From Membranipora membranacea (Eukaryota; Bryozoa; Gymnolaemata; Cheilostomatida; Membraniporidae): a stretch of 64,000 bases of DNA. Below are positions 12,752 through 23,900 of this stretch, piece by piece (position 1 is the stretch's first letter; every line of letters begins with the position of its first letter). The DNA lies in the NCBI GenBank assembly GCA_914767715.1, contig OU612075.1, positions 744,001 to 808,000 of the forward strand, given 5' to 3'. The position numbers and the translations under genes are program-made. The notes beneath the pieces are model-generated. The model did not search any database. It had not been told where the DNA came from and saw only the letters and a program-made list of their open reading frames with translations.

Positions 12752-15476
12752 TAAGTATCAGAAAATTAAGAGCTCATGTAGATTTGTCTTATAAGGGCAG
12801 CCAAGCATACACAACATATACCACCTAAGGCTCAGTCCTGATACACTCAACGCCAAATGGTGCGGCGCCATCAACCACAGAACTATATTATCTCTGAAAA
12901 CTGGTGTGAATGCTATGAGTTGTCTTCCCCTGTTTCATATATGAAACCGTTATGCAGCCTTTACATGGAAGTGGCTAAAATCGCAGCACAGGCTCATTTC
13001 ATGATTAAAACCCTCCATCGTGGTCTTTGCTAAGATAAACAGGAAGTACCAACCAAAAGATTTTTCCTCTTAGTTTTAGAACCATCGCTAAAATTTAGTC
13101 TGTGGCATTTAGCATTTATGTATACAAATCACAGTCACACTTGTAGCCTCATCAGTCATCCCAGACTTTAGGGTGGATCAGATAAAGTGCCGTAATCACC
13201 GTGTGCAGCAGGGTCTGGGTTCCTAGACTAATATTTATATCACTGATATACTTTCTTCATGACTAGCAAGCTAGCTGTATATGACCTAGTTGTCAAGTTT
13301 TAGTCTTATGATTCTCTTATCTTTGATAGCCTGCCAAGTTTCTTTTGATGTTGTCAAATTCGATTGACTTCATTCAACCAGCTAAGTATTTGTGTGAAAT
13401 GAGATCTTCATATGCATACAAAGCAAGATTTGAGCTAAAGCACAAACTAGATTTTAACCTTTTGACCTAATGATCCGAGTCAGGTGTTTTTGCTTTGCGA
13501 TAAGGACAGATTTATTGTGAAACCAAATGTATTCTCAAGAAAGCTATTTTATAGCAAAACTGGATGTAAAGACTTTGAATCAAAGTCATTGGTGTGCTTT
13601 GGTGATACTTGATCCGATAAACAAATGTTAAATGTAAACCCCACAAAAAACTTGATTTCAATCTCATGACCTAATGAGCCGAGTCTGGTGTTTTTGCATT
13701 GCGTCAATGACAGAACTTCCTTGTATAAAGTTCATCTAGTGATCAGGTTATGAGGTTGTGATTTGTTAGCATTAACCAGACCACTGTCATATACATCCAG
13801 TTCCGCCCATAATCAGGTACACAATTATTAAATTACAGTTAATGTGAGGAGATCTTACTACTGAACCAAACCTCTTAGTGAGAAGATCGACTTTGGAGAT
13901 TATCGAAGCTGTGATGTCATCGACCGTAACTGGTCACTGATTCCTTCAGAAAACTCAGCACAGAGCCCCCCTAACATACCAGTGAGTGTAAGAAGATTGA
14001 TAACCATTGTAGATTACAGAACACAAACCTGATCCACTTTGAGGCCAATATTGATGGTTAGTGGAATAATATTTCATCTCATATTTTAATTAATACTTAT
14101 GCTGATTATAATATTTGTGAGCGCTTCAGCCGAGTCACTTGGCAGAACAGCCTCCACATCTTCCGGAGATATGATACAGTAAAACTAGTATAAAGGATCT
14201 ATGATCAAAATAATCGATAAGTGGCCATCTAACCACCACTTTGTTATACCCAACAAAATAAAGTCAAGTTACCTAACTCTTTTCTCTGTGCAAGGATAAT
14301 CAGTGATTCTATCTTATGATATGGTATTCTCTCTTTCGTCAAACGAAACGCCGCGTAATCCAATAAACCATCAATACTAGAGAACAACTTTGGGCGGCCT
14401 TTGAGCATGATTACTTATCCACTCTATAAATTATGATTATTCGTTTTTTGGTTAATATCTTTTGCAGTCTGTACATCAATCGTCAACCTATAAAAGCCAC
14501 GCTATCAGAAGCTGTCTCATAAATACCCAGAAATCGATGGAGCTGTTCTGATTGGTGAGTAGAACCAAAGTTGGTACTGGCCGTTTAAAACAACAATCAT
14601 CTTGCGCACCAAGGTCTTGGGGCTAAGACTAGTTCTTATATATTGCTGACACGCTTTCTTCGAAAGAAATACGGCATCGGTGTAATGTAATGTAATGTAG
14701 TGTGTATGTGTCGTTTACTGGTCACATGGTTTAGTTTTCAATGTCTGAAAACTCGCTCTAAACGTCTTCGGCATTTCAAAGGGTATTTTAAAAGCTTGGA
14801 ATGAAATAATATGGACCTAATAAAATTCTGCACCTTTGTTCAATCAGATGCGTTTTGTGTGAAACGAGAGCTTTGCATGCATATGTTAGCATGCTCAAAC
14901 CTTTTGACCTATCGAACAGTTACGACACTCACTTTGTTTTTATTGCGACACTGACAGAACTTGTAAATGTAAAAAAATGTAAAAATATAAAGCTCATCTA
15001 TCTATCAGGCTGTGATAGTTGTGATTTTTAATCAGTGCCGTGTCTGCTGTGATTGAAACTTACCACAGCCAAATTCAATCTTCTGATAATCTGTGATATA
15101 TTACAGTGAGTCGAGCAGGTTCCACTGCTGAACTAAATCTTATACTGAGAAGAACATCACCAGAGACACTGATCACTGATTGCTGGGTACTGGTCACTGG
15201 ACACTGGTCACTAGGTACTGTTAACAAGTCACTGGTCACTGGTCACTGATCGAGGTAAGAGATATAATGTGTTAAAGCCATTCACAGACAATAATTTCTT
15301 GGTTATAATATTTCGGAAATGATCTGTGATGTTTAGTTGTGGTGAAGCCGGTAATTATTATCCTATTTCTATGCACCAATCGATGAATGAGGCTAAATTT
15401 TAGATAGCTGACATTTTCAGATTTGGTTTCAAAGTTTAGAAACTTAAACCTTCCCTTACCTTCACCCATACTTATC

Positions 15477-15581
15477 TAGTTAAAGAGCTCTAACTCTGGT
15501 GGTTCAGTGGCATTACATTTTCATCTCCGGGAGATGATAATGTAATGCCACTGAACCGCCGGAGTTAGAGCTCTTTAACTA
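15477..15581. mobile_element. 105-bp foldback MITE with 9-bp target duplication
   Basis: A nearly perfect palindrome: tagttaaagagctctaactc at the left and its complement at the right, meeting around tcatctccgggagatga. It is flanked on both sides by atacttatc (15468-15476 and 15582-15590). The sister unit at 11939-11947 has one atacttatc and no insert, a clear empty site. A 9-bp duplication suggests a Mutator-like transposase. Confidence 0.92.
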
Positions 15582-16481
15582 ATACTTATCACTCACAGTG
15601 AATGTGAGCAGATCTTACATTTGAATGTTTATGAATTTGATAAACATATTGATATCATATGGTCTTAAAAGGTTTTTTACATTACTTCATATTCACTAGG
15701 TTGTACAAATCACAATGATTTATTGTTGTTTTGTAATTTATTGTAGACCACACTTGAATTGCTAACATTTAGAAGGCTGTTCACGTAACATACCGAGAAA
15801 ATCATCCACTGTCACCACAGTAAACCCAATCCATCAGTAATTATCCAATCTGTTATATTTGGTGAGTACCACAGAAGAGTGGGATGTTGATTCAATAGAT
15901 AATGATATTAACATTCCTAGCTGTCATTATCTTCAACCACAGAAAATAGTAACAATATTCTAACAATATCCTAATTACTTCAATTTTTTGACACAATGAT
16001 ATCATGGTATTTGAAGTAACTTGTGTTATAAAGGGAATTTCCTTATAGGAATGTCATCAATCATTCAGCTGTCATTAAAAACTTTAAAATTTTAAACCCT
16101 GAGATGTAGATTCTATGAAGTGAAACTTACAAATGGACTTATATTGGGAATCATAGCTAAAGATATTTCCTGACGTATCTGAGCGGTGGAGTCATGCTCT
16201 TAGGGTTCTGTGCTTTGATTGGGGAGTCCTACCATCTCTAGAGTCTTAGTGTTTTTCTTATCTTGTCTGTTTATTTTACAGCTTACATTGGCTGCATTTA
16301 CTTGGTAGTCCGAGCTTAGCATCAGAAAACTCCAAATTGGATTGATTGATAATTTCTTCTCGTGAAAACTCAGCAAAGAACCTATCTAACATCTCAGTAA
16401 GTATCAGAAAATTAAGAGCTCATGTAGATTTGACTTAAGGGCAGCCAAGCATACACAACATGTCCCACCTAGGGCTCAGCC

Positions 16482-17990
16482 CAGAGGGCAAATAGTTGTC
16501 TAAACTGAGTTGGAAAGAGGTTACCGGAAGAGACTGAACGCTGTAGCCAATTGTATGCCGTATGGACCGGTGAAAGAGGTTGCCAAAAAGGGATTTTTAG
16601 CAACCTCTTCAAGAAGTTAAATAGAGGTTTTATATCCTTCTCAGGGAAGGATATATCAGGGATAATATTAACTGTCTCTATCCAATTTCGATATTAAGAG
16701 CAAGCTCATTTATTGACAAAGTATATGCATCCTTTTCTCGCAACATTTCATGTTTGTGATAGCAAGTAAATCAATAAAAACCTAGAGCATAAACATAAAC
16801 ATAAAATCGTAAATAATTTTAGATTTGATCCAGATGAACCAATACATATGGACTAACCAAAGCCGTCACCACAGGTGAAAATGAATCCCCATGGTGTTAA
16901 AATATGATGTTTGTAAAGATATTGATTTAAAGGCTGACGAATCGAGGCGCCAGGGTAGAAAGGCATTATTAATGTAATGTGATGCTATTGAAATCACTGC
17001 CTGGATTTATCCGGTTCACCTGCAAAATCACTTTTTTAACATGTCTAAGATCCCAATTTCTATTTAGCCATAATAATCTATTTCGCAAATCTCTGGGATT
17101 GGCAGTTCAATAAGAGCATAGCTTATCACAAATGAAATCAAATACCCACAACAAATACCACACATTATTCTTATGCAAAAGTTTGATGTTATCTTTATTA
17201 TTCATCTCAGTATGGGGTGTAAAGTGTTGAAATTCTATAACGCTTAGAAATCATTGTTTTCAAACAATTTTAAAAAGCGTTTCATAAATGAACTTTATTA
17301 TTCTCATTATTGTATTCAAATTAGAGACTAGATTGTTTAAAAGCATTCTCAAATGCAAATTGGAATTTAGAAATGACTTGAATAGGCAGTGCAGTGAGAG
17401 TATTATTACAGTGAGTGCAGTGAGAGGCATTATTAGTATAGGCAGTGCAGTATTATTTACATAGCTTATCACAACCTAGAATCTATTACCTGATCATTCA
17501 TCAATAATATGGCATAAATTATTGTAAGGCAACATTTAGCATTGTTTATATATTATTCATCTCTGTCAACGAGCAAAATCTGAGATTTTAGCTTACATTC
17601 TAAAATCCCCTGAGTAGCCTGAGTTGAACCCAAAAATCTGAGTAACTCGGACTAAACCTGAGTGGTTGAGAGCCCTGTCGAAAACAATGGGGAGTAAACT
17701 GTTCTCATGCTGGAGCCATACTAATAGATGATAAATACATTAATATTTGAGTGTTGGCTATGTGTTGTCAGTCCAGAAAAGTTATTTCTGCAACCGCCAA
17801 TGGCAAGAAAATGGAGTATAAAAGCAGAAGCATCTACAACCAATTATATCATTTGCTTGGAAATGGGATATCTGGCTCCCTCTGGCATACCTATCAAAGA
17901 CAGGTGATGTCAGAGGATATTGGCTAACAATAAAGCTGCCCATTGGCAACCTCTACAGAAGGTTGCTGGCTAAACCTTGCCGGCTGGGAG
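16482..17990. mobile_element. ~1.5-kb insertion in segmental unit, with LINE 3' tail pieces
   Basis: The sister unit at about 12838 joins ctcag to cctgatacactc directly. Here that joint is interrupted by about 1.5 kb containing 16690-17190 (related to 3480-4370) and 17215-17680 (related to 4870-5250). The right end 'ttgccggctggga' also occurs near 62624-62636. Confidence 0.6.
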
Positions 17991-18064
17991 ACCTGATACA
18001 CTCAACACCAGTCCCACAGCACCATCAACCACACAACTAAATTATCTCTGAAAACTGGTGTGAA

Positions 18065-18578
18065 TAGACAGTTTTCTGAGCTCTTAATTATGCCCCCAAT
18101 TCGGAGTTGTCCTCTCTCCAGTTTGGTACTTTTAACCCATGCCGCATAGGAAAAACCTGCTGAAAGAGGGTTTTATTGAAAACCGCTGATGCTAGGATAA
18201 AAACGATTTTTGATTCAGAGTCTGCACCATTGAAAACCCTGGGAGACAGGGTTTCCAAATCATTGGAGGCTTGACTGTTGATAAGTCTTAATTTTAGTCA
18301 CGAAACTCATGAAAGATTCTGCCAAATTGTCCGCAAAACTGGCAGAAAATGCTATAATTGACTATCCAAATACTAAAATTATTTACCAAACATTGTTCGT
18401 TATGAGTTTTCAATGTTGCAGATTCTGAATCAAAAATAATTTTTATCCTATTATAAGCGGTTTTCAAGATAACCCTCTTTTCAGCATGTTTTTCCTATGC
18501 GGCGTGGGTTGAAAGTACCAAACTGGAGAGAGGACAATTCCAAATTGAGGCCTAAATCAGAGCTCAGAAAACTGTCTA
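18065..18578. mobile_element. 514-bp long-TIR element, copy 1
   Basis: Ends tagacagttttctgagctc and its complement; the inverted arms run for about 165 bases each. The sister unit at 12901-12920 reads straight through (ggtgtgaatgctatgag), so the insertion postdates the segmental duplication. No transposase ORF; non-autonomous. Ends in TA, but no longer target duplication is evident. Confidence 0.88.
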
Positions 18579-19952
18579 TGCTATGAGCTGTCTTCCCCTT
18601 CTTCATATATGAAACGGTTATGCAGCCTTTATATGGAAGATAAGATAAACAGGAAGTACCAGCCAAAAGATTTTTCCTCTTAATTTTAGAACCATTGCTA
18701 AGAATTAGTCTGTGGCATTTAGCATTTATGTATACAAATCACAGTCACGCTTGTAGCCTCATCAGTCCTCCCAGACTTTAGGGTGTATCGGATAAAGTGC
18801 CATAAAATCACTGCGTGCAGCAGGGTGTGGGTTCCTAGACTAATATTTATACCACTGATATACTTTCTTCATGACTAGCAAGCTAGCTGTATATGACCTA
18901 GTTGTCAAGTTTTAGTCTTATGATTCTCTTATCTTTGATAGCCTGCCAAGTTTCTTTTGAAGTTGTCAAATTCGATTGACTTCATTCAACCAGCTAAGTA
19001 TATGTGTGAAATGAGATCTTCACATGCATACAAAGCAAGATTTTAGCTAAAGCACAATCTAGATTTTTATCTTTTGACCAAATGATCCGAGTCTGATGTT
19101 TTTGCTTTGCTATAAGGACAGATTTATTGTGAAACCAAATGTATTCCCAAGAAAGCTGTTTTATAGCAAAACTGGATGTAACGACTTCGTCATTGGTCAT
19201 TGGTGTGCTTTGGTGATACTTGATCCAATAAACAAATGTTAAATGTAAACCCCACAAACAGGATTGATTGATGAATCAAAAAACTAGATTTTAATCTCAT
19301 GACCTAATGAGCCAAGTCGGGTGTTTTTGCATTGCGTCAATGATAGAACTTTCTTGTACAAAGTCCATCTAGTGATCAGGTTATGAGGTTGTGATTTGTT
19401 AGCATTAACCTGACCACTGTCATATACATCCAGTTCTGCCCATAATCAGATACTCAATTATTAAATTACAGTTTATGTGAGCAGATCTTACTACTAAACC
19501 AAATCTCATAGTGAGAAGATCGACTTTGGAGATCATCAAAGCTGTGATATCATCAACCCCAACTGGTCACTGATACCTTCAGAAAAGCTCAGCACGAAGC
19601 CTCCCTAACATACCAGTGAGTGTTAGAAGATTGATAACCATTGTTAAAAACAAAATACAAGACCTGATCCACCTTGATGTACCAGTCAAACGAAATGTGT
19701 CTTAGTTCTAGAACCAATGTTCAGATTTAACATGCTCCATGTAGCATTTATGGATACATCTCACAGAAGATGAACCTTGGACTTTGGGGCAGATTATATT
19801 CATTACTGAATCCAACTCTATGCTGTTGCATCAATAGTTAATTAATAATTTGCATTAATATTTCAAACGGTGATTAAATATCTTACCCAGTATCATTCTC
19901 CGTCTATATTCCCCCTCAGACATCTGATAATTTTATACCCACATTACTTACA

Positions 19953-20078
19953 GGACATTATGATCTGATCTCGCCATTGATAAATCACTGCACATAGTGA
20001 CATCAGATATACTCAGCACAGAGCAATCCTAGTGGTGAACATCTCTATCAGTATTCTCATCTCTACTCTACGATAGAG
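19953..20078 (+). other. Candidate leader exon closest to the Roco gene
   Basis: An acttacag border, then about 125 bases containing ctcagcacagagcaatccta (similar to the ends of the upstream cassettes) and a gttagtg donor-like site. It lies 0.7 kb before exon 1 and has stops in all frames; a 5' UTR exon is the simplest reading. Confidence 0.35.
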
Positions 20079-20712
20079 GTTAGTGAAGAGTGCTTGAGAT
20101 TCAGGCCCGGCACCTATTTGTATTAAAATGTTAAATGGCTAAAGATAATGGTTCTGCAGCATTGAGCTTTTTTGAATAAATCTAGCCCTTCTTTTTGTGT
20201 TCTCATCCTAAACATTGTGGCACAGACTCTTCCATTTATCTGTACATTGTAGATCATTGTCTGAATCTGGACAGTAGACAGATAGACTGTATAACATTAT
20301 CCACTAGTATCTCTTGTTTCTAAGTCTAGTCTTTCTAGCTAGTAAGTGTAAACTTGTGTAGGATCTAGTAAATTTTAATGCATTAGAAAGATGTTTCAAA
20401 GAACTTTCAAATTGTTGATACATGTGTTTGAAATATTTGTGCATTGATTGCATATTATATTGTCTTACCATTAGTAAATATGGCGTGTGTTTTGTTATTG
20501 AAAAATTGCACCTAATTCTCCAAATTCAAGGATGGAACAAAATCTCTATGTGAGTTTAAAACTTAGTTCAGATTGATGTTCGCCATAGATTAGCATATAT
20601 TGGGAGGTAGTTAAATTGGGGTCCATCTGCCAGCTTTTGGAGTTGCTCCCCCTCCAGTCAAATTACAGACTAATGAATAAAACTCGAGCTAATCAGTCAT
20701 TGTCTCTGACTC
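20079..20712. promoter_or_regulatory. Likely promoter/5' region of Roco-caspase gene (no clear motif)
   Basis: About 630 AT-rich bases directly before exon 1. No reliable TATA or initiator found; transcription could equally start in the exon-like cassettes further upstream. Confidence 0.25.
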
Positions 20713-20781
20713 GTGAAATCCATGTCCCATTTTATCTCTCACTGGGGACTGTATTACATATACTATCTGCTTTCAGCTACG

Positions 20782-20920
20782 ATGCTCGGTGCAAGTGCTC
20801 GGTTTTTCAACAGGAAGAGTAAAAGTGAGAGAAAAAATAAGAGTGAGAGTGATGGTGTTGATGAGGATGAGAATAAGATTGAGATTGAGAGGGAGGATGA
20901 GGACAGGGATGAGGGACCGA
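20782..20920 (+). CDS. Roco-caspase exon 1 (charged N-terminus)
   Basis: Starts MLGASARFFNRKSKSE and becomes a run of Lys/Arg/Glu/Asp/Ser, so it is probably disordered. The exon ends at a perfect gtaagt donor in phase 1, matching the next exon. Upstream in-frame ATGs at 20713 and 20722 would add about 20 residues including a hydrophobic stretch (GLYYIYYLLSA) like a signal peptide or anchor. I chose 20782 because Roc and caspase domains work in the cytosol, but the sequence does not decide it. Confidence 0.6.
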
Positions 20921-23900
20921 GTAAGTAACCAAAAACTTTTTTGCTAATACCAGCTTACTATTCCCCCGCTCAAACCAGCTTAGATTCCCCCTGCTCATAC
21001 CAGCTTAGTATCCCCCCCCCCCCACCCCGCTCATACTAGCTTCGATCTCAGCAGAACATGAGCATCTGTTGATATACAAGCTTCATAGCGACAAAAATAA
21101 TCTCTTCACTATTATGACCCCCTGTACTTTAGTCAGGGGAATCTCACTAGGTTTGGGGCGATCAAAGGCAGATCTCATTTTGGACCTAATTAGACAGATG
21201 AAATTAAAATTTCCATTTCAAACTCGACAAGATATGATGATTCCGAATCTTGAGCTTGTAAAATAGGGTATGCTCCCATCTCGCAAGATTATTTAGTCAT
21301 TTGCACGCAATTATATTTTCAGTATGGAAAACAAACAGTCAAATTGTATGTTGGTTATTTCTATACAGAAGCCAATAAATTATTTTATAACCTACCAACG
21401 TCCTGGTAAGACCATCACCACAGCAATTGCTTATACCAGGAAGTGTCAGGCTGTACAGAAAAACCTCAATATAATGTTAGGAGTTTTGGTCTCATACATC
21501 ATAAGATGCTAATAGCCCATAATCATATCATATCACAAGGGACAAGATGATTATCAGTATAATCAGATAAATGCCAGATTACACATTAACAAGACCTTGT
21601 TAGGATGACAGCACTGATTGTATATGATTAATATTATTATATTATAGAATATAGAGTTTGGTACAGACACAGTGGAGAGGCAGAGTTAGAGATTGGGAGA
21701 CGAAAATATAGTGGTAATCCGTATTTCAGACGTAGAGGTGAGGCTGGTGAGATCTCAATTACTAGTACTTCCGAGCCCCTGACTATCAGTGAGATAAAGA
21801 GTAGAGTAGGATCTCACTCTATTACTCACATGTTTATATATGACAGTGAGGTACCTGATAGTCTGAGGTCTATAGCTCCTCATCTTACACATCTCTATCT
21901 GGATAATACCAGTGGATCACTTACAGGGTGAGTAGAATTAGATGGAAATTGTAATTATTGTTATGATTATTTCTAATTCATTGATCAGTTGTGAATGCAA
22001 CAATTTGTGTTTTTGAAAATACTTGAACTTTACCTAAACTGCCGCACCAATTGTGCATTCACAATATTAAAATTGCCCCGACTGGGAACAAATTGTCAAA
22101 TGATCTCACCTCAACCCAGCCTGGTATCCACCATAACACCCCTTCCTGGTTTATCATTTCAACAAAGTCTCATTTTCAAATTACCTTACTGTAAAAGAGA
22201 TAACATGATATATGATATTCTTGTAATCAAATATAGATAATTTAGACATAATATGTCCAAATTATTTGATTAGTATATTATGATAGCAATGGGACATGGG
22301 ACAAATCAATTACTGGCTAATTATATTTGATAGACTAAGATAGATGGAGTAACTGTGTAATATAATGTGATATTTGATGATACATGATGAGAAATATTGG
22401 AAATCTTGTATCTTGTATCATGTACTGATTGATTATATATAATATTATTTTGTACATATTTTACAGACTGTCTAAGCTTAGTCAGCTGGAGGAGCTGTGG
22501 ATAGACGATAGTAACTTCTCAGAGGGTGGTCTGCCTCCTGTTATATACAGTCTTACCTCCCTCAGAGTGCTGGTGCTGCGGAGATGTAAGCTATCATCAC
22601 TAGATGACAGGTGAGTCTGGTGTGTGTATCTCAATAGACAAGAGCTTCAGATAAGTTTGAATGGTTTTTCCCTCATCGCTTATTTTCTGAAGTTCAATTT
22701 TTCATTTGTGAGGCTGTATAAAACGATAGGAGGGTTCCAGAAGAATATATTATCCACAATTTTAAAACTTTACACTCTATCAGTTTCAATTTTTGACTCA
22801 TGAGGCTCTTATAGGATCAGTTCTGTTAGTAATGATGTTTATATCAGACAGAAAGGGATAAAATTTGTTCACCACACTGTCAGCGGTTTGCGAGGGCATT
22901 TAAATTAGAAAAGGAAAAATTTGACGGTCCTAAAAAGATGACTGGTGAAGTCTCAACCTGCTCCTGTGATAGATACAACAATCAATAAAACATTGAACTA
23001 CGGCATCCATTATGATTTTATGGAGTAAAATTAAAGTTTCTAATTTTTTAATGTAATTTGGTGTTTGAAAATATACTATAAGATGTGTCAGGAAACTTAA
23101 ACATTTTACATCTTAACAATACATAATAATATTGACAGGCTATCTTGGGCTGAGCCAGCAAATTTAATAGATGCATTTCTTTTACCAATTTACCAGTCAT
23201 CAACACGCAAAATATACAGCAAAGTCAACAATAAAGTTTGGTATGTCGTATTGACAGGCTGAAAAATGGCGGGGGGGGGGGAGGTGCGGGGATGGGATGG
23301 AGATGTTTGAGGATTTTCATTATATTTCCTTTCTCCATGCTAATTAAATCTAATGAATGAACCATAATGTTTATTAGTTATGTTTTTATCCCCCTAATTA
23401 AAATTAAGGCTTTGTAGACTTTGTTTTGCTAGCTAATGAATTTTTTTTATATTTTTTGGTTATAAAAGGGTAAGTTTAATGGCATTGTCATGCCTGCTTC
23501 CCGATATTATTTGATCTTAAATTTGACCAGTTTAGTTAAATCAATATAGAGAAGTTTTAAATTTAGTTTTCATGGTCTAAGTCTAAGTGTTCAATGTGGA
23601 GAGAGCTGTTCCCATGGTACTTGAACCGCGCTCCATACCCAATTTGTGTTTTTGAAAATACTTGAACTTTACCTAAACTGCCGCACCAATTGTGCATTTA
23701 CAATTTTAAAATTGTCCCGACTGGGAACAAATTGTCAAATGATCTCACCTCAACCCATCCTGGTATCCACCATAACACGCCTTCCTGGTTTATCATTTCA
23801 ACAAAGTCTCATTTTTAAATTACCTAACTGTAAAAGAGATAACACGATATATGATATTCTTATAATCAAATATAGATAATTTAGACATAATATGTCCAAA

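Larger units (their letters stand above)
8340..19680 (+). repeat. Segmental duplication, ~3.3-kb units upstream of the Roco gene
   Basis: The same blocks recur in order. Landmark 'tttagtctgtggcatttagc' is near 9770, 13094 and 18706; 'ttcattcaaccagctaagta' near 10047, 13372, 18982; 'tgagcatgattacttatcca' near 9146, 11025, 14404; and the 'ggtactggtcactgga' tract near 9700, 11650, 15185. Units: partial (8340-9760), full (9761-13080), full plus insertions (13081-18689), partial (18690-19680). Within each unit smaller sub-blocks are also related to each other. Confidence 0.85.

Noticed and set aside
22429-22466. MIIYNIILYIFY at the start of each LRR open frame
   Set aside because: This is intron sequence before the acceptor tattttacag; it is not part of the exon.
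23646-23879. 77-codon frame repeated in array units (also 25283, 26896, 28534; longer form at 21995)
   Set aside because: It lies in the intron, uses no splice site in phase, and its conservation equals that of the surrounding intron, so recent duplication explains it.
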